64,000 bases of DNA from Hedera helix (GCA_947179155.2 OX359275.1:6389501-6453500), one strand, 5' to 3'. Numbered from the stretch's first letter, positions 48,610-61,297 are shown. The notes: generated by a model not told the origin, from the sequence alone. A program made the numbers and translations.

Positions 48610-49290
48610 CGGATGCATGCTAAAGCGAATATCTCTGTGTTTTTGAGTTTTTAAATCTTTTCCTGCAAAACAGTATTAGTGGTCATTTATTTCAACCAAG
48701 GTATGCTAATGTGAATTTATGATGCTCTCTTAAGCTCTCCCTATAAAACAGAGGTTAACACTTTATTTTGACAAGGAGGGAGATATACAAAAAAATGTTT
48801 AACTTTAAATATGACATCATGTGCGTAAAGCGTAATAGGGTATAAAGAGACTTCCCATGCGTTGGGTTTATCTGAAGCTGACCTACCCTAAGTTACTCTC
48901 GCGGGCATTTAGGCATGAAGGTTTCCAGATCTTCGCAACATACTAGACGGGAATAAATTCGGTCTTTCAATTGGATTGGATCTGAGTGGATGCTTTTCCT
49001 GAGCCTCGCTGGGGAGCGCCCCTTTGAGTCCAGTAATCCACATCCGACGGGTTTGCCTCGGGAGGAGGAACTGTTCAATCATACATTCATCATACATTCA
49101 TCGTACCTCGCCGCTTGCATATGATGACAATAAAGCCTTGAAAAGATAACGCAGTCATAAAACTCGCACATTCATTCATACGCGCAAAAAAAATGTAAAT
49201 CAATGCAAATATCGCAACCACACATTCGATTCACAGCTATTTAAAAGATAGGAAAGCATCAAAATTTGAACGCAGCTTAAGCCCACTAAT
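48610..49290 (-). other. Leader between primer site and gag of the Ogre/Tat-type element
   Basis: No gene recognised. Ogre elements carry an extra ORF before gag; only short frames (about 61 codons at 48893-49097) are seen here and I would not call them. Confidence 0.5.
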
Positions 49291-49291
49291 T

Positions 49292-49309
49292 TCCCCAGTG
49301 GAGTCGCGA
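49292..49309 (-). promoter_or_regulatory. Primer binding site of the Ogre/Tat-type element
   Basis: On the minus strand CGCGACTCCACTGGGGAA follows the LTR end TGACA by two bases. It resembles the tRNA-Arg-type site (GCGACTCCACTGGGGA) that I associate with Ogre. Confidence 0.65.
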
Positions 49310-50766
49310 GCTGTCAACGCCGGAAAAATCGTCTCTTACTAATAATTACCCTTTCCAATTTTAGTCTTTTAATTATGAAAGGTGATTTTTTTGGAAAAGA
49401 TCAGCACAAGTGTCGACGGGATTTGAAAGCTTTGATTTTTTTGTAGAAAAACGTGTTTTATCTGGAAAGCGTTTTAGAACGTCTTTTGACTCATACGAGA
49501 AGGCTTTACTTTATAATAGATATTGATTTTAATTTTAAAAGCGATGAAATTTTTATTAGGAGTCTTTTAAGAAAAATAAGGGTTTTTTAAACTTTCGTCA
49601 AATAGGAATCGAGACCATACATTTCCCTTTGACAGTGGAGTAAAATAACACGAAGGCAACTTCTAGGAGCTCTTTAACCCTATGCATCAAAGTTTAATGA
49701 AAAGACGTTTATCTATTTTTTACAAAATCATTTTGTATGATGTTTTAAAAAACATTTGTAGCCTTTTCGTTAAATAGGAATCGACGTTCAGTAAAACTCT
49801 CAATTTTAAGCCTCGTGATTCTAATACCCTAATTTGATTGTTTTTAGAAGGTCTTTATCGTTTTGCTCTTTTTTGAAATTGCTTCTCACGTCGCCAATCA
49901 AATCAAGCATTCAAAAATGTGTCAGGACTATTCATGGGCATGTGAGCCATCTAAAATAACCTCAAACACCTACAATCACATATTCCACTATTACGGGGCC
50001 TTAAACTCGATTTCGACTCGATATCGTTTTAAGGCCCGCAATTTACATATGTACAATAAAGGGCACATCGTCGTAACTACATATACCAAAATTTGTCCAC
50101 CTTTGGAATTTGATCACAATGATCTCATTCCTAGGCTCACAATCCCGAAATCACCACACGCCAATAATATGGATACGATAGAAAACTCAATGACACAAGA
50201 TTTACTACTACACCATAATAACCTAAAATACCAAGTTAACACATTATGAACAATGCATTACCATAATAAACTACATCACCATACAGATATCATCAGGACA
50301 TTAGGAAGAAATTTCGTTCTGACAGAACCCTCACTAATCATCCCTAATCCATAGATCCTTACTAATACAACAAAATACTACATTCAAACAACCCAATCAA
50401 CAAGAAATTATGAGAATAAAACAAACTAAAACTTCAAGAAATGCCCTTTTTCACCTTGCAATACGTCAAGAATCGCTTTATACTTCACTATCAAATATAT
50501 AACATGAGATTGGATAAATATTGAAGCTAAAATAAAGACAAGCTAAAATAAAGACAAACCCTCCCTTTTTGCCAAACCCGTGGGTTTCTCTCTCTATATT
50601 CTCGCTTTCTCTCTCTATCTTTTCCCTTTTCTTTTTCTCCCCTGCTCTCGGATAAACAAATGGCCACTGTATAGATGTCTAGGAGCAACCGCATGTGCAT
50701 CTGCAACTGGCCGCATATCCATCTGCGGCTACCTGCTGTCTCCGTCTGAGCCGCCGCCTCGGCTGC

Positions 50767-53700
50767 TGTAATGTCCTAGAATTTCCACGTCATTATTAAT
50801 TTAATTTTTAACGAGTTAGTTTTATGAGATTATTTAAATATTTTTATGTGATTAATTAATTACGTGATTAAATGATTATGTGATTAATTACTATAATTAA
50901 TTAAAGGGGGTCACTAATATGTTATTAAATTAGTGAACAAACCCTAAAGTTTTAATATCAAAATAATTGATAGGTTTCCTATTAATTAAATATTTAATTA
51001 AATTGATTATAATGAGTTAATTAAATATAATAAATTAATTAATATGATTATTAATTAATGTAAATAATGTGAAATATTAATAATAATATTTATTAGTCAA
51101 TTTAGTAATTTAATACTAATGGGTTAGAGTATTTAATTATTTATTCAATCTAATTATTTATTTAATCATGGATTGAATAATTAATGTGTAAATTATTAAA
51201 TTAGCCCAACATGGATCAATTAGTAGCCCAAGTGAAGAATAATAAAATTTGACAAACTAGTAGCCCAAACAATTTAATAGGAGGCCAATTGGTATTTTAA
51301 ATAAAGCCCAATACTAGACCCACTTGGAAAATAATTATGTAACTTATTATTTATTTAAAAAAAAATGACAAGTGACAATTATTTTGGGACAAAGAAGTGT
51401 CCATCAGCCGTGCATGATAGGAGAGGGAGCAAAATGATTTTTGTTTTTTATTTTATTTTATTTTTCATTTATTTAATAAACGGTTGCTTGTTTTATTTTT
51501 GTAGTACATAAACACCATGCCTCTTTTCACCCACTCTAGTCTTTAGTCCATTTCTTGTGTAAGTATCCATCTAGGCGTATGATGACTTTTAGATATACTT
51601 TTTGTATCTAAAATTTTACAAGTATACTTGCATTTGTGGACATTGCATTTCATTATTTTTCCAAGTTCCAAAAGAGAGAGTTTGAGAGAAATAGCTTGTA
51701 AGAGTAAATATTTTGAGAGAGCTTGGATTGTTCATGTCTTCAAGTTTCACAACATATTTTGGAAGAAAAAGGAAGATAACCATTAAATCAAGGTAATGGT
51801 TATTCTAAATCTAGTTTTTTTTTTAATTAAATAAAGCAACATGTGAGTATAAACATGTTAATATAGTTAATAATGTGTGGTAGTAATATTTATGTCATGC
51901 TTGAGTTTAATATGCTTGGTTTGTATTTTGGGATAATTTATATGCTAAAAATATGTGTTTGGTGGTGTGTAATCAAGTCTCAAAATAATGACCAAAAATA
52001 ATTTTTATAATATTTAGATTTAATGTTATAATATTATAGAACATTAAATCATGAGAAAAACAAAGTTTGAATAACTCAAAATGGAGTTATACACAAAAAG
52101 TTATGATTTATGGTAGTTTATGTGATGTAAAATTTTTTTATTAAAAAAAATAATATTAAATCATGAAAAAATTAAATTTTCATGTTACAAATTGATATTA
52201 AGTGATTGGTAATTTTTTTGAATTTTTATTAAGGAGTTAAAACTTGCTTGATGATATAATTTTTAATAAAGTGTGTATTGCCGGACACTGTTCACATTCT
52301 GCTAAAGAAAAAAAAAAAAAAAAAAAAAGGAATTGGCCGCGCAATGCGGGCCAGCTTGTTGGCTGGCAGACGCGGAGCCAAACGACGTCGTTTGGCCCAG
52401 AAAATTTTTACTCCGCGCGTTATGTGCGGAAGCCGTTTGCCGGTTATTCAAAACGGCACCGTTTTGGGCCATTTCTTTTGTTACGTGCGCAATGCGCGGT
52501 AGTAAATTTTTTGACGAAATTACCGTACTGCGCCTCCGTTCGTTTTTCTGTGTAATTACTATTTTACCCTCAGAATAATTTTCAATTTATTTACAGAAAT
52601 GTCATTCGGGTTAATTTTAATTAATTTAAATATTTGAAAATTAATTTAAAATTATAACAAAAATAATAATAATACAAAAATGATATTGGGGAGGATATTT
52701 TTTATTAAGTTTAATATTTAAATATTTTAAATATTAATCTAGTTAGCTAAATCATGGTTACGTTAAATAAATTTATTATTTATTTATTATTTAAAATGTT
52801 AATAATAAATAAAGGTGATAAATTAGCAATTATTATTTAATTCCTATTAAATAATAATTAAAGAGAGATAAAAATTTATAAATTAATTATTTATTATTTA
52901 AATATTATTAAATCATAAATAAGGATAATTAAGTAATTAATTATTATTTAATTTTCATTAAATAATGATTAATGGAAATTAAGTTATTTAATTAATAATT
53001 TTTTTATTTAAATAATAAATAAGGATAAATAAATTAAATTTTATTTAATCTTAAACAATAATTAAAATTAATTAAATAATTAATTATTATTTAATTGATA
53101 TTAAATAATAATTAAAGAGAATTAAAATTAGTAAACTATTATTTAATTTCCTTAAATTAAATAATAAGTGAGGTTAATTACTTAGTTAATTATTAGTTGA
53201 TTAATATTAAATTAAAGAAGGTTAAAATTAAATCAATAATTATTTATTATTTAATTATTATTAAATAATAAGTAAGTACAATTAGTTATTATTTATTTTA
53301 AATAATAACTTAAGTGAATTAATTAATTTCTATTTAATCAAGATTAAATAGTAATTAAATAGAGATTGAGTTAATAAAATAATTGAAATTTAATTATGCT
53401 TTAATTAAACAATTGTAATAAGTTGTTTAAGGGTTTAATAAGTGTCCAACACTTAAGAAAAATATTTTCTAAATTATTAACCTAATTTGATTGAGGGTCT
53501 ATAAGGTTAATAATATTATTTTGAATGATGTAAATTATGTGTTAGTACTTATGTGTGGTAAATAAGTTCCTTAGTGAGCATATAGTTGTGCAAATACGTC
53601 GTACTAATTATTAGACCAACTTTATTAATGATTAGGTCTTTTAAAGCCAGTTAGTTAAAGCTAGACATTAATTATAGCTGAGCAGATAGGCAAGTTTTTT

Positions 53701-54639
53701 ATCTCTAAACTCATTTCATTGAGCAAATCATTTATTTAAGCTTGAACTGTAGTTCCAAGTATGCTTTGAGTGGTTTAATTACTTTACAATTATTCCACAT
53801 CGATATTATTGTTATTCACACTTAGTGTACTTGATCTTGTATAGTCTTTGACTTGTACCTTATTTAATGTTCTTCTGTTTAAAGAACTGTTCAAAGTAGG
53901 TCTAAGTCATTGTTCGGCTAGACATTTATGCTAAAGATTTTAAAAACTATCCAAATCATTGAAGATGCAGATTCTTAAACTATTATGAACACCCATTTAT
54001 TATAGGAGAGTACCCTATATCTAATATCAGGTACAAAACACGAAAATTAAATGTTTTGCATACACATATTATACTGAGGCTGATCCTCTCAGATACATAT
54101 TTCTGGTAGTAACCATTAGGTCAACCTGCTATTGACTCCAATGAATATTTATAGTTCATAGTCTATTTGACTATCTTGAGTTTAAAAACAAAATCATTAT
54201 TCATGCTTATGTTATTCATATTATTGAATTGTTCAATCATTCCCTTTCTTTCATGATATATTATTTCTTGTTGTTATTTAAACTTGTTGAGCAAACTAGT
54301 TGCTCACCCTTGGTATATCATGAAACCTTATTACAGTGCAACCCGAGACTTCTGGGAAGAACAAGGGTAAGGAAAAGATGAAGTGATAGATTTCAAGATG
54401 CAACCTTTTAGTTAACTAAATTACTTGTTATGTAATATAAACCCTAAGTACTTTATTAAGGGTATTTGCGTACTTTTGTGTAAAGTTATCGTATCTTGGG
54501 ACTAGTAATATCTTTTGAATGAACAACATATGTTTATTATTCCGCATTTAATTATTGTATGTTGTTTAGAGGTGAATGTTTGTATTGAATCGTGATGACC
54601 GGATCCAGGTATTTGAGACCCGAATTTGGGGGCGTCACA
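50767..54639 (+). mobile_element. Solo LTR of a chromovirus-type element, nested in the Ogre-type LTR
   Basis: It begins TGTAATGTCCTAG, ends GGGGGCGTCACA and is 3873 bp. Flanks are GCTGC (50762-50766) and ACTGC (54640-54644), a 5-bp duplication with one mismatch. It has the same termini as the chromovirus at 32385 and no internal domain. 52760-53400 is AT-only quasi-palindromic DNA. Confidence 0.9.
52333..52503 (+). repeat. GC-rich palindrome cassette in the 50.8-54.6 kb solo LTR
   Basis: In order: GCCGCGCAATGCGGGCC; GCCAAACGACGTCGTTTGGC (52377-52396, a perfect 20-bp palindrome); CCGCGCGTTATGTGCGG; CAAAACGGCACCGTTTTG (52449-52466, 8-bp arms); GTGCGCAATGCGCGG. Best preserved copy of the cassette. 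Confidence 0.85.
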
Positions 54640-54995
54640 ACTGCCGTGTGTTTCCTCGAGCCACGAAAACGCCCAAATGTCATTGGTCGCAGATACATCT
54701 GCGGCCGCCCGATTTTCTTTTCTCGATTCTCGTGTCACGCAGTCTTCAATCATCATTTTTGCTGTATTATTTGTATCTCGCAATCTGGGGGACTATTGGT
54801 AGGATGTATTGATCGTTTCGGTTTGTCTGGATTAATTCGTATCCCTATATTACGTAATTCGATGTCGATTCGTTATTGTGTTTGTTTGTCATGACTGTGC
54901 TGCAATTCATCATTTCCTCTCGCAGGTCACGCGAAATGACGATTTTACCCTCCTGCCCGGGTTAGTAGACAAACGCAATATTTGGGGTGTCTACA

Positions 54996-55591
54996 ATCCA
55001 TAAACAATATTTTCTGTGGAAAAAATGTAGTACTACAAGTCATTTGGTGAGATCCAATGAGAAAAAAAAGATGTAAAAATTAAAAAGAAAAGCTTTTGCA
55101 TATATACACAAAAGTATAAAATGAGTCATCTAAATCCAAACAAAAAAGTATTGTCATAACACTAACTAAATCGCATCACCATAACATTTTTTCCTCTATA
55201 TTTTTTCTTGAAATTGGATAAAAAATTCTCATACCATGAGTCAAAGCCTACTACAATAGTTACTCTCAATATAGCCCGCAAAAATACCAAAGAGATGACA
55301 CGTAATTGCCAGTGTCTAAAGGCACGACTTTGATTAAAATTCCAAAAATACTCTATTACCTAAAGACTCTTTACAATCTAAAATAAGTTACAAACCAATT
55401 AGAATGAATCTGAACCGTTCCTGTGATTTCTCGTCCAAATCAATTTGCATGTGAAAACATAACGACCGCAATACCCGAAAAACAAAAAAAGGACGTCAAT
55501 ATTAAAAGGGTGACCCATGTTGTTTACGTACAATTTTTTATTTTATTTTATTATTAATATTATTATTTTTATTATTATTAGTAGTAGTGGG
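54996..55591. other. Non-repetitive-looking spacer
   Basis: About 600 bp with no gene, element terminus or obvious repeat apart from short ATT runs just before 55587. It may be original host intergenic DNA. Confidence 0.4.
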
Positions 55592-57957
55592 TGTAATATC
55601 CCGGATATTTAAATGAATTAGAAATAAAATATTTAATATTTAATAAAGGTTGGAGTTTGATAACCTAGTAGTGATAGATAAATAGAGGTCCAAATTAAAT
55701 TTAACGGACTAACTTAGATATGGTGATATCAAAATTTTTGATACGTTAGCAAGCAAAGTGATAATTCAATAAACTTGACTAACAACAAGTCTAATTAAAT
55801 TAAGAGAATTAATTAGTAGAGTTATGTAATTATGCGACGTGGTTGCGTGTAAATTAAATATGTATTTATATGAATATATATATATATGCGTGCATATTTA
55901 GTAACATAATTTAATGGTTAATTAAATTGTGATAAATAGATAGATTAATATTAAATTAATCCGAATTGAATTAAAAGGTTTATTGTGGAATTAATTATAT
56001 TCATTAATCAACAATTATGCAAATTGTTGATAAATTATTTGTGAGGAATAATTATGTAATTTATATAATTATAAATTATATAAAGTAGTTGAATTAATGA
56101 AGGGAAATTAGTAATTGTATATATGTACAATATTTAAGTTCATATATATGTACATATATATAAAGGGATTAAATTAATTGTGTAATTTTAAGTAGTAATT
56201 GAATATGTTAAATGAATATATTCTATAATTAAATAAATCATTGTAAATGATTTATGAGAGTGAGAAATTGAATTATACAATTATTTGTGTAATATTAATT
56301 AAATAATTTAATAAATTATTTAAATAAGAAATTGAGTAAATATATTATTATTTCAATGTATTTTCGGGTAAATGGAATTATTTCCATAATTGATGATAAA
56401 TGAATTATTTAATGTAAATGTATTAAATAATTTAATTTGTGGCCTAAATAATATATATTAAATTATATATTGTATTTATTTTAATTTCATAATTTATTGT
56501 GAAATTATTTTTGAGGTAAGGTAATGTGTATAAATAATATATATAGATTATATATATTATTCTTAGCAAACACACTCTAAAGTTTTAATATCAAAATAAT
56601 TGACAAGTTGTCATTAATTAAATATTCAATTAAATTGAATATAATGAGTGAATTAAATTTTATAAATTAATTAATATGATAATTAATTAATGTAAATAAT
56701 GTAAAATATTATTAATAATATTATTAGTCCATTTAGTAATTTAATACTTATGGGTTAGAATATTTAATTATTTATTCAATCTAATTATTTATTTAATCAT
56801 GGATTGAATAATTAATGTGTAAATTATTAAATTAGCCCAACATGGGTCAATTAGTAGCCCAAGTGGAGAATAATATAATTTGACAATTTAGTAGCCCAAA
56901 CAATTTAATAGAAGCCCAATTGGTATTTTAAATTAAAGCCCAATGATTGGCTCACTTGAAAAATACTTAATTAAACTATTATTTATTAAAAAAGTGAGAA
57001 AGTGACAAACATTGTGGGACAAATAGAATGCTATCAGCCGACCATGATGTGGGAGAAGAGAGAGGAAGTTGATATTTTATTTTATTTATTTTTATTTAAT
57101 TAAAAGGATTGCTTGTTTTATTTTCAAATGACATGAGCACCATTCTTCTTTTCACCCACTTTGTCCTTAGCTAAAATTCTTGCACAAGTCTCCAACCACT
57201 CTCATGATGGTAAATTTTAATAGATATAGATTCTATATCTATCTAAATTGTAAGTATACTTACAATTTAGGAGTTTTGTTATTCATTTTCTATCTTTCAT
57301 CTTCTAAGTCTTGAGAGCAAAATATTAAGAGGATAAATATTTGAGAGCAAGGATATGGAAGGAGAAGGAATTCTTGGTTCATGCCATCCTCCTTCACAAC
57401 CCATTTTGAAAGAAAAATGAAGATAGCCATTAAAATGAGGTAATGGTTATTTTAAATGAAGTTTATTTATTTATTAAATAAATTATCATGTTTGTATAAA
57501 CATGTTATTATAGTTAATAATGTGTAGTGGTAATATTTATGCCATGCTTGAGTTTAATATGCTTGGTTTGTATTTTGGTATATTTTATATGCTAAAATAT
57601 GTATTTAATAGTGTGTAAATAAGTTTTGGAATTTATGTCCAAAAATATTTTTATAAAACTTAGATTTAATGTTATAATATTATATAACATTAAATCATGA
57701 GAAAAACAAAGTTTGAATCACTCAAAATGGAGTTATACACAAAAAGTTATGATTTGTGGTAGTTTATGTGATGTAAAAATCTTTATAAAAATTTTTACTA
57801 TTAAATCATGAAAAATTAAAATTTTCATGTTATAAATTGATATTAAGTTATTGGTAATTTTTTTGGATTTTTAAAGCTTACTTGAATGTATAATTTTTAT
57901 TAAAGTGGTGTATTAAAATCACTATTCACAATCTGCTAAGGGGAAGGAAAAAGGGGG

Positions 57958-58129
57958 TGCCGCGCAATGCGCGCGACCCTGTTTACTGTCGAACGCCGAA
58001 CTAAAAACGGCGTCGTTTTATCAAGGAAAAAAATTTCATCCGCGCGTTATGCGCAGAAGACAGTTACGGTGCCATTAAAACGGCACCGTTTTGGTGCCTT
58101 AGTCTTTGTCGGCGTGCGCAATGCGCGGT
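57958..58129 (+). repeat. GC-rich palindrome cassette in the 55.6-60.1 kb solo LTR
   Basis: Same order as at 52.3 kb: CCGCGCAATGCGCGCG, AAAAACGGCGTCGTTTTA, CCGCGCGTTATGCGC, AAAACGGCACCGTTTTGG, GTGCGCAATGCGCGG. Confidence 0.85.
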
Positions 58130-58325
58130 AACAGATTTTTGCTGAAATTACGATATTGCCCCTCCGCCCGATTTTCTGATTAATTACGAAATTGCCATCG
58201 GTCCGGTTTTTCAACTAATTTACGAAAATGTCATTCTGGATAATTTAAATTAATTTAAATGTTTAAAAATTAATTTAAAATTATAACAAAAATATTAATT
58301 ATACAAAAATGATATTTAGGAATTG

Positions 58326-58620
58326 AATATTATATTTTTCAAATATAATAAGTATTTAGGATTAATATTTAAATGTTGTAAATATTAATCTAGTTAGTTT
58401 AATATTATATTTTTCAAATATAATAAGTATTTAAGATTAATATTTAAATGTTGTAAATATTAATCTAGTTAGTTAATATTATATTTTTCAAATATTATAA
58501 GTATTTAGGATTAATATTTAAATGTTATAAATATTAATCTAGTTAGTTTAATATTATATTTTTTTAAATATAATAAGTATTTAGGATTAATATTTAAATG
58601 TTGTAAATATTAATCTAGTT
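58326..58620 (+). repeat. Four tandem copies of a 75-bp AT-rich repeat
   Basis: Units start AATATTATATTTTT and end TTAATCTAGTTAG; lengths are about 75, 74, 75 and 70 bp. The sister LTR at 52.7 kb has only one corresponding unit, so the expansion is specific to this copy or subfamily. 58630-59110 is AT-only quasi-palindromic DNA. Confidence 0.9.
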
Positions 58621-60149
58621 AATATTATATCTTCTGAATTTATGATTAAACTAATTATTATTTAATTAATATTAAATAATAAACAAGGATGATAAATTAA
58701 TTAATTATTATTTAATTACTATTAAATAATAATTAAAGACAACTAAGATTGATTATTTAATTATTTAATTATTTGATTAACTTTAAATAATAAATAAATT
58801 TAGTTAGTTATTATTTATTATTAAATAATAACTAATGATATTTGAGTATTTACTATATAATTTTATTCTTTATTATTTAATTAACTTTAAATAATAAATG
58901 AATCTAGTTAATTAGTTATTATTTATTATTAAATAATAACTAAAGATATTTGATTATTTTTAATATAATATAATTATTTATTATTTGATTAATTTTAAAT
59001 AATAAATAAATCTTGTAAGTTATTATTTATTATTAAATAATAACTAAAGGTAGTTAATTACTTACTATTTAATTAATGATAAATAGTAATTAAATGAAAT
59101 TAGATTTAATGAAATAAAGAAAATGTCTTTTAACTCTTTTGTTTAAACAATTATAATAAATTGTTTAATAGTTTAATAAGTGTCCAACACTTAAGAAAAT
59201 ATTTTCTAATTTATTAAATTATTAACCTAATTTGATTGAGGGTCTATAAGGTTAATAATATTATTTTGACTGATGTAAATTATGTGTTAGTACTTATTTG
59301 TGGTAGATAAGTTTCTTAATGAGCGTATAGTTGTACAAATACGCTGTACTAATTATTAGACCAACTTTACTAATGTTAGGTCTTTCAAAGCCAGTTAGTT
59401 AAAGCTAGACATTAATTGTAGCTGAGCAAACAGGCAAGTTTCCTAAACCCTACTCAATTTATATTCGAACAGGATATATTATTTTATTGTTCAAGTCCCT
59501 AACTCAAATTCAAGATTATTACGTTTCAAGCATGCTATGGTTTAATTTTGTATAATTATTCCACATCTTTAAATTGTTGATTCGCACATAGTGTTTGTTG
59601 CATGTGTTCATCAGGTATGAAAGGCTGATCACCTTCATTACCATAAGGTTCAGTTAAAATTGTTCATGGTCATTATTGACACTCAACATTACTTGATTCA
59701 GTCGTTCAATTATTGAAATTATGATTCGTACTCTTTCACAATTATTATATTGTTGAAAATCCGAAAGCTTGTTCTTTCTTTCAATCATGATATGTCGTTA
59801 TTGTATTTAAACTTGCTGAGCAAAGTCGTTGCTCACTCTTGCTATATCATGATAACAAATTTCAGAATAATACGAATGTCCGAGGAGAGACGGAGACAGA
59901 AGCAAAAGACAAGATTATAGTGTTATTCATTATAACGAAATTGTTATATGATGTAAGTAATTTTGTAAACCTTTTTATGAATCTAAAGGTATATATGTAA
60001 GTTAAGGTTAGAAACCTTGGGAAATGTTGTAGAATAAACAATTTATGTTTATATATTCCGCATTAGTTATAGAACATGTATGAAGATGATGTATCGTGAC
60101 GTACCAATTCTAGGGTTAAAGGAACCCGGATTTGGGGTCGTTACAGTGG

Positions 60150-60402
<253 letters not shown>

Positions 60403-60403
<1 letters not shown>

Positions 60404-61297
60404 GTGTAGTGGTGAATTTAATTTGGACGGAAAATATGAGTGAATAGATTTTTGAAAAAAAATATGTTGATTGGAGAAAAAATAAAAGATAGATTAGTAA
60501 TCGTTAGATGTTGAAACCTAAATTTATTTGAGACAATTGAATGTTGAAGCCTAAATTGATTTGAGGTTGTAGGATGTTGAAGCCTTGATATTTGAGCCGC
60601 TCTGTTTTATATTATAGAAAAAGATATAATAATTTATAACCTATGATAATTTAGAGATGTTATCATGTAGGTTATATTGCTTTAATAGAGATGATTTATC
60701 TTGATCATGGAAGTTAGACTTCTAATTAAAGTACTAGTGCATTAACGGTGTGCATAATTAAACGGATCATGTGATAATATTTTTTTTATAAAATATTTTC
60801 ACATAAATACTAATTTGTGAATGTTTCTTAATTTTAAAATAATAATGGGCTTAATATTGTTATATATATTAATTTAATATTCCAACGAGTGAAATTATAT
60901 TGTGTTAATTAATACTTCAGAATGTTAATAATGATTGATTTAATTGTTAAATCAATTTATGATCAAATGAAGATAAATTATGGACTTATGAAATTAGTTT
61001 AAATATATTGAGATTATATTTAATTCTCAAATATTTATGTACATCTATAGTGAAAATATTTACAATTTATTAGTAAAGGGTTTATTTTAATTAATTCCTC
61101 GAATGAAGTGCAATTATAATTATGTAATGAAATTAATTATAATTAATATTTATTTAGTATATTATTATTATATAATAATATTTAAATAAGTATTGGAGTG
61201 AAAATAACAACCCTCAAGGATCCTCATCCTAACCTAATATGATTCAGTTTTATTAGAGAGATAATGATCAACAAGGATATAAATACATTATTGATCA
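60403..61297. other. Non-coding spacer with a 33-bp triplicate
   Basis: No gene. Three copies of ATGTTGAAGCCTAAATT-type sequence start at 60508, 60541 and 60574, exactly 33 bp apart; the frame is closed by stops. The rest is AT-rich, with no recognisable terminus. Confidence 0.5.

Larger units (their letters stand above)
47269..54995 (-). mobile_element. Ogre/Tat-type gypsy element, truncated
   Basis: Minus strand: 5' LTR (49312-54995, split by a solo LTR), primer site, leader, then gag, cut within the nucleocapsid end at about 47269. Polymerase and 3' LTR are missing. LTR termini TGTAGACACCCC and GTTGACA match the solo LTR at 16632-18579. After 54995 unrelated DNA follows. Confidence 0.8.
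49312..54995 (-). repeat. 5' LTR of the Ogre/Tat-type element, interrupted
   Basis: On the plus strand it reads TGTCAACGCCGG ... GGGGTGTCTACA. LTR sequence runs 49312-50766 and 54640-54995 (about 1.8 kb together, close to the 1948 bp of the solo copy). The blocks around ATCTGCGG at 50700-50740 and 54690-54710 match 17030-17150 of the solo LTR in reverse. Confidence 0.85.
55592..60145 (+). mobile_element. Solo LTR with chimeric 5' end
   Basis: It begins TGTAATATCCCGG, ends GGGGTCGTTACA, is 4554 bp and is flanked by a perfect GTGGG duplication (55587-55591 and 60146-60150). From about 56565 onward it parallels the 50767-54639 LTR block by block. The first about 970 bp are different and instead match the LTR fragment at 63257. 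No internal domain. It sits inside a trinucleotide microsatellite. Confidence 0.9.

Noticed and set aside
49863..50249. 128-codon plus-strand frame
   Set aside because: It lies in the Ogre-type LTR. A partly similar frame in the solo LTR (17682-17882) only reflects shared DNA and is broken there.
52244..52578. Three overlapping plus-strand frames
   Set aside because: All cross the GC-rich palindrome cassette and a poly(A) run in a solo LTR.
54502..54894. Frames of 78-100 codons
   Set aside because: They bridge the solo-LTR/Ogre-LTR junction created by insertion, so they cannot be old genes.
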